DNA of 57,395 nucleotides from an uncultured Aquimarina sp. (GCA_947499005.1 CANMML010000025.1:1-57395); one strand, 5' to 3'. Shown: positions 9,232 through 18,129, counted from the first letter of the stretch. The notes: generated by a model from the sequence alone, not told the origin. Made by a program: numbers and translations.

Positions 9232-11487
9232 ATGGCATCAAAAAATTATATACTGTTACTAGTAAGTTCTCTTATATACTCTATAACTTTAGGTCAAAGT
9301 AGTATAGGTATGGACAATAAAGTAACACATCTTTTATCCCAAATGACCCTAGAAGAAAAAATAGGGCAAATGAATCAGTATAATGGATTCTGGGAAGTAA
9401 CAGGCCCTACACCTAAAGAAGGTAATGCTAAAGAAAAATATGAACACCTTAAAAAGGGATGGGTAGGCTCTGTATTAAATGTTAGAGGTGTCGAAAACGT
9501 ACGAAAATTACAAGAAATTGTGGTTAACGAATCTAGACTAGGAATTCCATTACTATTTGGATCTGATGTCATTCACGGATACAAAACCCTTGCTCCAATT
9601 CCTTTAGCTGAATCTGCTAGTTGGGATTTAGAAGCGATAAAAAATTCAGCAAGAATAGCTGCAATTGAGGCTTCTGCTACAGGGATCAATTGGACTTTTG
9701 CTCCTATGGTTGATATCTCTAGAGATCCACGATGGGGTCGTGTCATGGAAGGAGGAGGAGAAGATCCTTTCTTGGGATCAGCGATCGCTAAAGCTCGTAT
9801 TAACGGATTTCAAGGCAGTGACCTAAGTGCCAATAATACTATTGCTGCAACAGCAAAACACTTTGCTGGCTATGGTTGGTCTGAATCTGGAAGAGAATAC
9901 AATACTACTTCGGTTGACGATTACACGCTTTACAATGTAATCCTTCCTCCATTTAAAGCTGCGGTTGATAGTGACGTACAAACGGTCATGAACTCTTTTG
10001 GCTTATACAATGGAATTCCTGCAACAGGAAGCAGTAAACTTCAACGTGATATATTAAAAGACCGATGGAATTTCGAAGGCTTTGTAATCTCTGATTGGGC
10101 ATCTATCAAAGAAATGACTCTTCATGGTCATACTGTAGATTTAAAAGAAGCCGCAGAAAAGGCTGCAATCGCTGGTAGCGATATGGACATGGAATCCTAT
10201 GCTTATATCAAACATTTAAAAGAACTTGTACAAGAAGGCAAAATCTCTGAAAAATTAATAGATGAAGCAGTATCTCGAATCCTTAAAGTTAAATTTAGAC
10301 TTGGACTTTTTGAAGATCCCTATAAATACTGTAACGAAACAAGAGAACAAAATCTGTTGTATAATGAAGTACATCAAAAAGCAGCTTTAGATATTGCAAA
10401 AAAATCTATTGTTCTATTAAAAAATGACAACAATCTTTTACCTCTACAAAAAGGAAATAAAATAGCTGTCATTGGTGATTTAGCCGATGATAAAACGAGT
10501 CCTCTTGGTAGCTGGCGGATAGGTTCGGATGATGAAACTGCTATTTCGGTACTGGAAGGCTTAGATAATTTAAATATAGATTATAATTATAGTAGAGGCT
10601 GTAAATTAGTAGAAGGGAAAGTCGAATTTACCCAAGAAGTAATCGTAAATACTACAGATAAAACAGGTTTTGAAGAGGCCAAAAGTGTTGCTGAAAACTC
10701 AGATATCGTCATTGTAGTACTAGGTGAACACGGTTTTATGAGTGGAGAAGCTCGTAGTAGAACTGACATTAGCCTCCCTGGGCTTCAACAAGAACTATTA
10801 GAAGAAATACGTTCCGTAAACAGTAATGTAGTATTGGTACTAATGAACGGGCGTCCATTAGCTATTCCATGGGCAGAAAAAAACATCCCTGCTATTGTAG
10901 AAACTTGGCAGCTTGGATCGCAAAGTGGTAATGCCATAGCCGAAGTGCTAACAGGTAAGTATAATCCTAGCGGAAAACTTCCTATGACTTTCCCTAGAAG
11001 TGTTGGTCAAATTCCTATCTATTACAATCAATTTAGTACTGGTAGACAAGAAAAAGAATCTCACGTATTTTGGAGTCACTACATCGATGAAGAAAACACC
11101 CCTCTTTGGCCATTTGGCTATGGGTTAAGCTATACCGAATTTGAATATAGTAATATGAGCGTCAAAACAAACAACAATGGAGAAGTTAGCGCTTCCATAT
11201 CACTAAAAAACGCTGGAAGCTCTACAGGGGAAGAAGTCGTACAATTATATATTCAAGATATAAAATCTTCTTATGTACGTCCTGTAAAAGAGCTTAAAGG
11301 GTTTAAAAAAGTAAGTTTGGCTCCTGGAGAAACACAAGTAATCAATTTCAGCCTAGCGAAAGAGCAATTAGGGTACTATACTCCCGAAGGGAAATTTGTC
11401 AGCGAAACAGGTGAATTTAATATTATGATAGGAACGAATAGCCAAAAGCTTTCTACTACTAAGATCAACATCGCAAGTTTTAATTAA
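9232..11487 (+). CDS. Glycoside hydrolase family 3 beta-glucosidase (BglX-like)
   Basis: This is a periplasmic exo-acting beta-glucosidase that releases sugar from oligosaccharides imported by SusC/D. The start at 9232 (MASKNYILLLVSS) gives a signal peptide ending TLGQ; the ORF extends upstream to a TTG at 9175 across palindromic DNA, which is unlikely. The N-terminal TIM barrel carries GSDVIHGYKT, RDPRWGRVMEGGGEDP and KHFAGYG. The nucleophile is the Asp of GFVISDW (about residue 288). The second alpha/beta domain has SGEARSR, the usual acid/base region. A fibronectin-III-like C-terminal domain (VVQLYIQD, RPVKELKGFKKV) completes the BglX layout. Length, about 750 residues, is normal. A strong terminator follows. 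It belongs functionally with SusC/D, the PKD protein and GH16. Confidence 0.95.
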   Translation: MASKNYILLLVSSLIYSITLGQSSIGMDNKVTHLLSQMTLEEKIGQMNQYNGFWEVTGPTPKEGNAKEKYEHLKKGWVGSVLNVRGVENVRKLQEIVVNESRLGIPLLFGSDVIHGYKTLAPIPLAESASWDLEAIKNSARIAAIEASATGINWTFAPMVDISRDPRWGRVMEGGGEDPFLGSAIAKARINGFQGSDLSANNTIAATAKHFAGYGWSESGREYNTTSVDDYTLYNVILPPFKAAVDSDVQTVMNSFGLYNGIPATGSSKLQRDILKDRWNFEGFVISDWASIKEMTLHGHTVDLKEAAEKAAIAGSDMDMESYAYIKHLKELVQEGKISEKLIDEAVSRILKVKFRLGLFEDPYKYCNETREQNLLYNEVHQKAALDIAKKSIVLLKNDNNLLPLQKGNKIAVIGDLADDKTSPLGSWRIGSDDETAISVLEGLDNLNIDYNYSRGCKLVEGKVEFTQEVIVNTTDKTGFEEAKSVAENSDIVIVVLGEHGFMSGEARSRTDISLPGLQQELLEEIRSVNSNVVLVLMNGRPLAIPWAEKNIPAIVETWQLGSQSGNAIAEVLTGKYNPSGKLPMTFPRSVGQIPIYYNQFSTGRQEKESHVFWSHYIDEENTPLWPFGYGLSYTEFEYSNMSVKTNNNGEVSASISLKNAGSSTGEEVVQLYIQDIKSSYVRPVKELKGFKKVSLAPGETQVINFSLAKEQLGYYTPEGKFVSETGEFNIMIGTNSQKLSTTKINIASFN

Positions 11488-11516
11488 TTTTCATATAGTT
11501 ATTTTGATTTAGTCCT

Positions 11517-11549
11517 CAAAAGTCGCTACAGCATATGTAGCGACTTTTG
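11517..11549 (+). terminator. Strong terminator after GH3
   Basis: A 14-bp perfect stem (11517-11530 with 11536-11549, core AGTCGCTACA/TGTAGCGACT) closes on the five-base loop GCATA and ends in TTTT. It stands 30 bases after the GH3 stop codon. Confidence 0.85.
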
Positions 11550-12091
11550 TTCTTTATATCTATTTTATTTTACAATCGACCTTTAGTAATTAACCGTTTA
11601 CATCTTCAAACACTGTAAACCTAATTATCAATAGCTATAGATAAACTATATCGCTATACACTTTACACTCATCCTTTTTATTTAAAACGATTGGAGAAAG
11701 ACAACAAACTGGAAGTAAAAATCAACTGGAATCTTAATCTAAAATAAGAACCCTCCCCCCGAATAAGTCACTAAAATCTTCTATTCGTCATAGTTTCTTC
11801 TTCTTTGGTCTTTGCATCATTTTTCCAATTCTGTCAGCATAATTAACGTTCTCTTCCCTTGATTTTTATTTTAAAATTTTACTAAAACTTTTTCAATACA
11901 ACAACGAAACGAAACACATAAAACACTGAAAACAAGAAAAATAGACTTCATATAGATTTTAAGTTTTCCTTAAGATACTTCATCTATTTTTTTGAACCAT
12001 TTAACTAATCACTAGTAGACAACACATAGACAAACCCTAAAATACAATCGTTTGCACATAAATTAGCTGCTAAACAATTAATCGTTTAATT
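11550..12091 (+). other. Intergenic region upstream of GH16, no gene seen
   Basis: This 542-bp AT-rich stretch has no credible ORF. Just before the GH16 start lie two related motifs, CAATCGTTTGCA (near 12048) and TTAATCGTTTAA (near 12078), which could be part of a regulator site. The rest shows no recognisable element. Confidence 0.4.
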
Positions 12092-13567
12092 ATGAAAAAC
12101 AAATTACTGCTGCCACTAGTTACGGTAGCCCAAATCGCTCTAGGTCAATCTACTGATCACGGTAGTTTTGACTTCAAGCTTGATGGACAGAACAACAATG
12201 TTGATATTCCTGTCCAACTAAGATCCTTTGCAACGTGGGAAGTTATAAATGCTTTCTCCGATGATTTTGAGTACAGTAACAAGAATAACTCAAAATTCAA
12301 TTCTACCTGGGCCGAAGATTACCTTCCCGATCCAGGTTTTGAAACAGGCCCTGGACAAACCCAATGGGCCACTCCAGAACATCGAAATAATTTTGGAGAC
12401 CAACAGACTGTTCTAGTCACGAATGGAAAACTAGAACTTAGATCTAAAAACAACAAACGAAACTTTGGCAATAGCAGTAATGCTAATAGTAATCTCGTTT
12501 TTAGAGGAGGGGAAAGAACTGTTCTTTGCGGTATTATTAGCTCTAAAGCTGCTGTGACACCTCCTGTTTACATGGAAGCCTATGTTAAAACTGCTGCGGT
12601 TAGAAGTTCTTCTAATTTTTGGACATTGAATAAATGTGACAATCAAGAAGTTGATATGTTAGAAAATTATGGAGGAGATCCCGATCCTTTCTACGCAAAA
12701 CAAATGAGTACAAATTTCCATATTTGGCATAGACTCGGTGGTCAAAGTCATGATGGTCGTTCAGATACCAATTGTAGCGGTGGAGTTCTAACCGATTTTA
12801 CCTATCAAACTTATTTTACTCCGAATGGTGGTGATTTCAATAGCAACAGCACTCCTTTTTGGAGAACTTCATTTCATAGATTTGGGGTGTATTGGGCTTC
12901 AAAAGATCAACTATTTTTCTTTATTGATGGAGTTCCTCGCGACAACGGAAGTCACTTCGTAAGTGGGAGGCAACAATTTAACAACCTCAATGGATCTTTT
13001 ACTCAATCTGTGCTAGAATGCCCACAAGTGGATAGTCAAGGGAACGAGTTACCGGTTTGTACTGCGATGGGAGAATTAGGAAACGGAGCTACTTTAAATC
13101 CTAATAGAAATTTCCAAGGCAATAACTTTTCTACAAATCCATTACCGCCAAAAGAGATTTCGGATCCACAACATATCATTCTAGATATCGAAGCTCATGA
13201 AGGACGACCTGTAGAAACGGTTAGCAAACTAAATAACAACAATTTAAATGTTATGCAAGTAGAATGGGTTCGTACCTACCGTATTAAAAATGGTAACAAT
13301 TCTAGTAAGGAAATCGATGTTGATGCTGTAGTAAGTATCGAACCTACACTGTCTCCAACTATAGCTAACAAAGGAGAGATTCTAACTATAGATAATTTAC
13401 CTCTAGGAAGTGCAATTACCATATTTAACACTTTAGGCCAAAAGATAATTGAAACTCAAGCTGAAATAGATAGTAGTACCGCTCAAATAACTACAGAAAA
13501 ATTAAGCTCAGGTATCTATTTTGCTAGAATTGACAATAGCAAAACAATACGATTCGTCATCAAATAA
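12092..13567 (+). CDS. Secreted GH16 endo-glycanase with T9SS sorting domain
   Basis: This is an extracellular endo-acting glycoside hydrolase of family 16, exported by the Sec system and then by type IX secretion. Residues 1-18 are a signal peptide. The catalytic ExDxxE motif is EVDMLE at residues 186-191 (nucleophile E186, acid/base E191), within SSSNFWTLNKCDNQEVDM. The surroundings (NFW, QEVDMLENYG, HIWHR) look more like beta-agarases and porphyranases than laminarinases, although the neighbouring GH3 would fit a beta-glucan; the substrate is therefore open. Residues about 410-491 form a Por secretion tail (SIEPTLSPTI, ITIFNTLGQKI, LSSGIYFARI, FVIK end). It carries its own upstream region and terminator. 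Family is certain; subfamily and substrate are not. Confidence 0.9.
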   Translation: MKNKLLLPLVTVAQIALGQSTDHGSFDFKLDGQNNNVDIPVQLRSFATWEVINAFSDDFEYSNKNNSKFNSTWAEDYLPDPGFETGPGQTQWATPEHRNNFGDQQTVLVTNGKLELRSKNNKRNFGNSSNANSNLVFRGGERTVLCGIISSKAAVTPPVYMEAYVKTAAVRSSSNFWTLNKCDNQEVDMLENYGGDPDPFYAKQMSTNFHIWHRLGGQSHDGRSDTNCSGGVLTDFTYQTYFTPNGGDFNSNSTPFWRTSFHRFGVYWASKDQLFFFIDGVPRDNGSHFVSGRQQFNNLNGSFTQSVLECPQVDSQGNELPVCTAMGELGNGATLNPNRNFQGNNFSTNPLPPKEISDPQHIILDIEAHEGRPVETVSKLNNNNLNVMQVEWVRTYRIKNGNNSSKEIDVDAVVSIEPTLSPTIANKGEILTIDNLPLGSAITIFNTLGQKIIETQAEIDSSTAQITTEKLSSGIYFARIDNSKTIRFVIK

Positions 13568-13599
13568 ACGCTCGAATAACAACTAGTCAATTTGCTCTT

Positions 13600-13640
13600 G
13601 AAAGCCTCTTTCTTAATATAGAAAGGGGCTTTCGTATTTT
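13600..13640 (+). terminator. Terminator after GH16
   Basis: GAAAGCCTCTTTCT pairs with AGAAAGGGGCTTTC (one mismatch), followed by a T-rich run, 30 bases past the GH16 stop. Confidence 0.75.
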
Positions 13641-13672
13641 TTGAAGGTTTACTATTTTTACGATCAAATTTT

Positions 13673-13750
13673 CGGGATGTAGCTTAGTCCGGTTAAAGTG
13701 CACGGCTGGGGGCCGTGAGATCGCTGGTTCGAATCCAGTCTTCCCGACCA
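13673..13750 (+). tRNA. tRNA-Pro (anticodon GGG)
   Basis: The 78-base gene has a CGGGATG acceptor strand pairing with TTCCCG, a D arm (AGCTTAGTCCGGTTAAAGTGC), an anticodon stem CACGG/CCGTG around the loop CTGGGGG (anticodon GGG), a T arm CTGGTTCGAATCCAG and an encoded ACCA end. One T-T mismatch in the acceptor stem is visible. A terminator follows directly. Its last 19 bases and the terminator are repeated at 13904-13938. Confidence 0.95.
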
Positions 13751-13753
13751 AGA

Positions 13754-13787
13754 AATCCAATCACAATACAGTGATTGGATTTTTTAT
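13754..13787 (+). terminator. Terminator after tRNA-Pro
   Basis: An 11-bp perfect stem, AATCCAATCAC (13754-13764) with GTGATTGGATT (13771-13781), has a 6-base loop and is followed by TTTTATT, 3 bases beyond the tRNA CCA end. Confidence 0.85.
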
Positions 13788-13903
13788 TGATTGATGCTGA
13801 AACGATAGTTTCAAAGCATAAAAGCAATGAAAAAGGCATTAAAGCGATAAGCTTTTGATTGAATTACTTGAGCAACAAACCTATCATCTGGATCAGCTAG
13901 CCT

Positions 13904-13938
13904 AATCCAGTCTTCCCGACCAAGAAATCCAATCACAA
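13904..13938 (+). repeat. Direct repeat of the tRNA-Pro 3' end (attachment-site-like)
   Basis: These 35 bases are identical to 13732-13766: the last 19 bases of the tRNA gene plus the first part of its terminator. The downstream hairpin is a decayed second version of the terminator (one mismatch and one G-T pair), followed by TTTTTATTTTT. The 172-bp period between copies and the break inside the T arm are what integration or excision at a tRNA gene leaves behind. The 137 bases between the copies hold no gene. Confidence 0.8.
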
Positions 13939-13980
13939 ATGAAGTGGTTAGATTTTTTATTTTTACAACAAAATTCAAAC

Positions 13981-14595
13981 ATGTATATCATCGGAATCAC
14001 TGGAGGTACAGCAAGTGGTAAAACTACCTTTGTTGAACAACTTATCGCTCAATGTGATGCTGATTGGGTAAATATTATTAGTCAAGATGATTATTATAAA
14101 CCTCTTTCTCATTTAACTTTAGAAGAAAGAGAAAAAACTAATTTTGATCACCCCGATGCTTTAGATTTTGAATTGCTTGAACAACATCTTTTGTCATTAA
14201 AAAAAGGAGAAACGATTGAAAAACCCACGTACAGCTTTGAAACTCATAATCGTTTAGTCCAAAAGATCGATATTTTACCAAAGCCTATACTTATTTTAGA
14301 GGGAATACTTGTACTATCGATTCTTGAAATAAAGTCCCTTTGTGATTATACTATTTTCGTTGATGCTCCTGAAATAGTTCGACAAGAAAGGCGTTTACAA
14401 AGAGATATGGCTGAAAGAGGCCGTACAAGAGAAAGTGTTCTCTATCAATTTGAAACAAATATTCACCCAATGCACCGTCAATTCATTGACCCCATAAAGA
14501 CTACAGTTAATAAAATAATTGATGGAACACAATCATTCGATACTCCACTAAAGGAGGTTGTAAATTTGATAGAGAAACAAGTATCTTTACCCTAA
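13981..14595 (+). CDS. udk: Uridine kinase
   Basis: This cytoplasmic enzyme phosphorylates uridine and cytidine with ATP or GTP in pyrimidine salvage. The P-loop is GGTASGKTTF near the N-terminus, followed by SQDDYYKPL (substrate-binding Asp-Asp-Tyr-Tyr), NFDHPDALDF, the lid RRLQRDMAERGR and LEGIL. The start at 13981 (MYIIGITGG) is chosen because the ORF's upstream ATG at 13939 lies inside the duplicated tRNA terminator hairpin. At 204 residues it has the standard length. It is followed 13 bases later by divIC, forming a small operon with mutA. Confidence 0.95.
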   Translation: MYIIGITGGTASGKTTFVEQLIAQCDADWVNIISQDDYYKPLSHLTLEEREKTNFDHPDALDFELLEQHLLSLKKGETIEKPTYSFETHNRLVQKIDILPKPILILEGILVLSILEIKSLCDYTIFVDAPEIVRQERRLQRDMAERGRTRESVLYQFETNIHPMHRQFIDPIKTTVNKIIDGTQSFDTPLKEVVNLIEKQVSLP

Positions 14596-14608
14596 ATTTT
14601 TAATCCTT

Positions 14609-14932
14609 ATGTCTGGCGTAACGCTTTTAAAACGTGTCTTAAAAATACTTAGTAACAAGTATGTGCTTATCACTACGATATTTGTTATTTGGATGCTTTT
14701 TTTAGATAGTAATACATGGCTTATCTGGAAATTAAACAAGGAGATTTCTAAAACAGAGAAGAGTATCGATTATTACAAAAATGAGATTGAAAAAGACGAA
14801 GTATTACTCGAAAAACTAAAAGACCCCGAAGCTTTGGAAATTTATGCCAGAGAACAATTCTTTATGAAAAAAGAAAACGAAGATATTTTCATTATTGAAC
14901 ATACCTCAGATTCGTTATCAAATGAAAAATAA
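14609..14932 (+). CDS. FtsB/DivIC-family septum formation initiator
   Basis: This is a 107-residue bitopic membrane protein of the division complex that links with FtsL and FtsQ. A short cytoplasmic stretch precedes a transmembrane helix (YVLITTIFVIWMLFL, residues about 19-33), then a periplasmic coiled coil (LNKEISKTEKSIDYYKNEIEKDEVLLEKL) and the family motif LEIYAREQFFMKKENEDIFII. Length is typical. The stop overlaps the start of mutA by 11 bases (14922-14932), so translation is probably coupled. This udk-divIC-mutA order is familiar in Flavobacteriaceae. Confidence 0.9.
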   Translation: MSGVTLLKRVLKILSNKYVLITTIFVIWMLFLDSNTWLIWKLNKEISKTEKSIDYYKNEIEKDEVLLEKLKDPEALEIYAREQFFMKKENEDIFIIEHTSDSLSNEK

Positions 14933-16211
14933 TATAGTTCATGATTTTTTTGAGGAAGTCCCCGTAAAAGCATGGAAACAAAAAGTGCAATATCTGTTAT
15001 TTGGGGAAGATTACGAAACAAAGCTCATTCGAAAGACGACTGATCAAATAGGCATACTTCCCTATTATAGTTCGAAAGACAGCAAACAAAAAATAAGCAT
15101 CGATAAAAAAACGATCACACAAATAGCTGTATTTATAGATGAGTCAAATGAAATAAAAGCAAATAAAAAAGCGCTTGAAGCTATCGATTTAGGTGGCAAC
15201 ACTATTTTTTTTGGTTTACACCATCCATTAGTTAATATTGAAGAATTACTTCAAGATATTGAATGTCCTGTTTATTTGCAATGCTTTTTCTTGGATGTTC
15301 ATTTTCTAAAAAAAACAACTCATTTTGAAAATGTTACCGTATTAATAGACCCTTTAGGAAAACTTACCCGAACTGGAGATTGGTTTACAGACCAAAGTTT
15401 AGATATCAACAGCTGTAAAAGATTACTTCAGCATGATACTACAGAATTATGTATCAACCTTAGTACGTTTCAAAACGCAGGAGCAAATGTGTCTCAACAA
15501 CTTGCTTATAGCATTAGTCAATTGGCTTGGTATTGCTTGACTTTTCCATCTATATCTAAAATCAATTACATCATTAGTTGCAATACAGATGTATTGTTAG
15601 AAACCGCTAAAATTAAAAGTTTAAAAGCATTGCATGAAGCTTATTCAAATGAGCTAGGAAGAACGATTGAATATCAAATCATTCAACAGAAAAGTAGTTT
15701 TAACCTTAGGGCATTTCCTTCTAATCTAAATTTTCATATTGAAAGTATTGAGCATCTTATTGGTTTTTCTAGCGAAGTAGATCTGATTTGCAATTTCCCT
15801 GAACACCTTATTTTCTTTGAAGAAGACTCTTACTTTTCTAAAAAAAGCTTAGAAAGCCTTCTTTCTACTATTAAAAACAAATATCCAAGCAATAGTGGCG
15901 CTTTAGCTTTTGAAAAAATAAGCCTTCAGCTTGTTGAAAAAAGCATTTCCATTTTTAACGAAATTATAAAAGGGGGCGGTTATTTAAAGCAATTAGAAAA
16001 AGGAACAATTCAACATAAAATTCAGGAAAACTATAGAAAAATAGCAACCTCTTTTAAAGAAGGACATGATATCGAAATTGAACATAAAATCTCGAAGACG
16101 TATCCTTTTGTAAAGTCTCAGAAAAAATTCACTTTAGTAAAACCATTACTTCCCCAAAAACAAAGTGAACTTTTAGAACAGCCCATTTGGGAACAAATTT
16201 ATAAGAGCTAG
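14922..16211 (+). CDS. mutA: Methylmalonyl-CoA mutase small (beta) subunit
   Basis: This is the non-catalytic partner of the B12-dependent enzyme that interconverts methylmalonyl-CoA and succinyl-CoA. The start at 14922 (MKNNIVHDFF) overlaps divIC in the ATGAAAAATAA arrangement; a start at 14895 would overlap further without reason. Visible family features are VPVKAWKQKVQYLLFGEDYET at the start, NLSTFQNAGANVSQQLAYS in the middle and the C-terminal SLQLVEKSISIFNEIIKGGGYL. The B12-binding domain is absent, as in many beta subunits. At about 430 residues it is near normal length. The large catalytic subunit normally lies just downstream; here it does not, so it must be elsewhere or lost. Confidence 0.88.
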   Translation: MKNNIVHDFFEEVPVKAWKQKVQYLLFGEDYETKLIRKTTDQIGILPYYSSKDSKQKISIDKKTITQIAVFIDESNEIKANKKALEAIDLGGNTIFFGLHHPLVNIEELLQDIECPVYLQCFFLDVHFLKKTTHFENVTVLIDPLGKLTRTGDWFTDQSLDINSCKRLLQHDTTELCINLSTFQNAGANVSQQLAYSISQLAWYCLTFPSISKINYIISCNTDVLLETAKIKSLKALHEAYSNELGRTIEYQIIQQKSSFNLRAFPSNLNFHIESIEHLIGFSSEVDLICNFPEHLIFFEEDSYFSKKSLESLLSTIKNKYPSNSGALAFEKISLQLVEKSISIFNEIIKGGGYLKQLEKGTIQHKIQENYRKIATSFKEGHDIEIEHKISKTYPFVKSQKKFTLVKPLLPQKQSELLEQPIWEQIYKS

Positions 16212-16215
16212 GACT

Positions 16216-16761
16216 ATGAAAATTCGTATTGAAGATCACCATATAGATGACTTTTCCCAAGCTAGTTTTCCTCCTTTCACAAGAGGTTATGAAGCCATGC
16301 CAATAGCTTTGAAATTTAAAAATGAAATCGACAAAAATACGATTGAAGTACTACATGATTTTTCTTTAAATGAATTGGCAACGCTCATAAAAAATATTGA
16401 AAAAAAAGACACGATTGAGATATTACTCTCTACCGAAGTTATAACTATTGATTTTATTTCTACAATTAGAGCTTTAAGAACTCTTTTAGCCATAATTGAT
16501 GAACAATCTGCATCTTTAAAAACACGTAAAATTCACTTTACACTTCCGTTATCTAATACCCCAGAAGTTGCGCAAGAACTCTGGTATGCGCAACTAGCGC
16601 AAATCGACACCATCATATGTACTCAAGAAGATCAAAAAACACTTAAACTCTTGATGGCTCACTTACCCACTCCTCCGATAGATGCGCTCTTTGGTAATCC
16701 TCAATTAGAAGAAAAAACAACTACGTTGATTGAACAACTATATAATAAGATATTCGTTTAA
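16216..16761 (+). CDS. Hypothetical protein downstream of mutA
   Basis: I do not recognise this 181-residue protein. It begins 4 bases after mutA and is surely in the same transcript. It lacks a signal peptide and transmembrane helix. Near the N-terminus, FPPFTRGYEAMP resembles the PPFLRGPY segment that opens methylmalonyl-CoA mutase large subunits, and IRALRTLLAI resembles the helix KIRALRLLW of the small subunits. It may be a mutase-related accessory protein or a diverged remnant, but this is a guess. Its stop overlaps by 4 bases the stop of the convergent VOC gene. Confidence 0.65.
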   Translation: MKIRIEDHHIDDFSQASFPPFTRGYEAMPIALKFKNEIDKNTIEVLHDFSLNELATLIKNIEKKDTIEILLSTEVITIDFISTIRALRTLLAIIDEQSASLKTRKIHFTLPLSNTPEVAQELWYAQLAQIDTIICTQEDQKTLKLLMAHLPTPPIDALFGNPQLEEKTTTLIEQLYNKIFV

Positions 16762-17147
16762 GCATTTGGATGATCCAAAGCTGTATATTTAACCAAATCA
16801 ATACCAATCCCGTTTGGGTCTTCAATAGCAAAATGACGCTCTCCCCACGGCTCATCTCTCAAACCCACTTTGATATCGACCCCTTTATCAACCAAACACG
16901 AATGAAAGGCATCTACATCATCAACCTCAATGGTTAGATACATCCCCTCTCCTTTGAAAGGTTTATGAAAAAAAGGTTGTTGGGTTGGATGATTGGGCAA
17001 CAAAAAACTAATGCTGTCTTTTTTGTTAGGAGTCTGTAATAGCAAATAAAATTCATTCTCAAATTTGATTGAGAATTCTAATATCCCAGTGTAAAAAAAC
17101 TTTGTTTCAGCTAATTTATCAGTTAAAATACCTGCATTTAATCGCAT
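16758..17147 (-). CDS. VOC-family (glyoxalase/bleomycin-resistance fold) protein
   Basis: This 129-residue protein has two beta-alpha-beta-beta-beta modules of the vicinal oxygen chelate fold: MRLNAGILTDKLAETKFFYTGI at the start, and GEGMYLTIEVDDVDAF with RDEPWGERHFAIEDPNGIGIDLV in the second half. The Glu of the DPNG-I-DLV strand is replaced by Asp, so metal-dependent glyoxalase activity is unsure. Such proteins may bind small electrophiles or antibiotics, but the substrate cannot be told from sequence. It is transcribed against the mutA operon and divergently from the SDR gene. Confidence 0.85.
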   Translation of the reverse strand: MRLNAGILTDKLAETKFFYTGILEFSIKFENEFYLLLQTPNKKDSISFLLPNHPTQQPFFHKPFKGEGMYLTIEVDDVDAFHSCLVDKGVDIKVGLRDEPWGERHFAIEDPNGIGIDLVKYTALDHPNA

Positions 17148-17238
17148 AATTATGCTTTTTAGGGTTTATGTTTGAATTTGCTTTAATATACTGATTTTTA
17201 AAAATAAACGGTTTACATATTTATCGTATATTCCAAAC

Positions 17239-18129
17239 ATGAATGGAATTGACTTCACAAAAAAGATGCTTCGTGATGATGCTTTAAAAGGGAAAACTAT
17301 CATTGTAACAGGTGGTGGTAGTGGATTAGGAAAATCTATGACTTCCTATCTTATGGAACTAGGAGCAAACGTGGTAATTACTTCTAGGAATTTAGAAAAA
17401 CTTAAAAAAGTAGCTACAGAACTAGAAAGCACCTACAGTTCAAAGTGTCTCCCTCTCGCTTGTGATGTTCGTAATATAGAAGAAGTAGAAGCTATGCACG
17501 CCAAAGCTATAGAAACCTTTGGTAAAGTAGATGTTTTATTAAATAATGCTGCGGCTAACTTTATTTCTCCTACGGAACGCCTTTCGGCAAATGCCTTCGA
17601 TACTATTATTGATATTGTTTTAAAAGGAACTAAAAACTGTACATTAACAGTTGGTAAACATTGGATTAATACAAAACAAACAAATACATCTGTTCTTAAT
17701 ATTGTAACGACTTATGCTTTTACTGGGTCTGCATATGTTGTTCCTAGTGCTACTGCAAAGGCAGGAGTTTTAGCTTTAACGCGTTCTCTTGCTGTCGAAT
17801 GGGCAAAATATGGAATGCGCTTTAATGCAATCGCTCCTGGACCATTCCCTACCAAAGGTGCATGGGATCGTTTATTACCCGAAGATATTAGAGAACAATT
17901 TGATCTTACTAAAAAAGTACCATTACGCCGAGTTGGAGAACATCAAGAGTTAGCCAATCTTGCGGCTTATCTCGTTTCTGATTTTTCGGCTTATATCAAT
18001 GGAGAAGTAGTTACCATTGATGGTGGCGAATGGCTACAAGGAGCTGGACAAATGAACCTGCTACAACAAATTCCTGAAAAGCTTTGGGATCAGCTAGAAG
18101 CTGCTATTAGATCTAAGAAAAGAGGGTGA
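17239..18129 (+). CDS. SDR oxidoreductase, 2,4-dienoyl-CoA reductase-like
   Basis: This is a cytoplasmic short-chain dehydrogenase with nucleotide-binding motif TGGGSGLG (residues about 24-31), CDV, NNAA and C-terminal NGEVVTIDGGEWL. The usual catalytic Tyr of YxxxK is missing: the segment reads PSATAKAGVLALTRSLAVEW, as in 2,4-dienoyl-CoA reductases, which keep only the Lys. This suggests NADPH-dependent reduction of dienoyl-CoA in degradation of unsaturated fatty acids. The C-terminal extension (QMNLLQQIPEKLWDQLEAAIRSKK) is also typical of that group. It is monocistronic; its stop overlaps the remains of a toxin-antitoxin pair. Confidence 0.88.
   Translation: MNGIDFTKKMLRDDALKGKTIIVTGGGSGLGKSMTSYLMELGANVVITSRNLEKLKKVATELESTYSSKCLPLACDVRNIEEVEAMHAKAIETFGKVDVLLNNAAANFISPTERLSANAFDTIIDIVLKGTKNCTLTVGKHWINTKQTNTSVLNIVTTYAFTGSAYVVPSATAKAGVLALTRSLAVEWAKYGMRFNAIAPGPFPTKGAWDRLLPEDIREQFDLTKKVPLRRVGEHQELANLAAYLVSDFSAYINGEVVTIDGGEWLQGAGQMNLLQQIPEKLWDQLEAAIRSKKRG

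Noticed and set aside
13904..13938. Possible second tRNA gene
   Set aside because: Only the T-arm end and CCA are present; D and anticodon arms are missing, so it is a duplication, not a gene.
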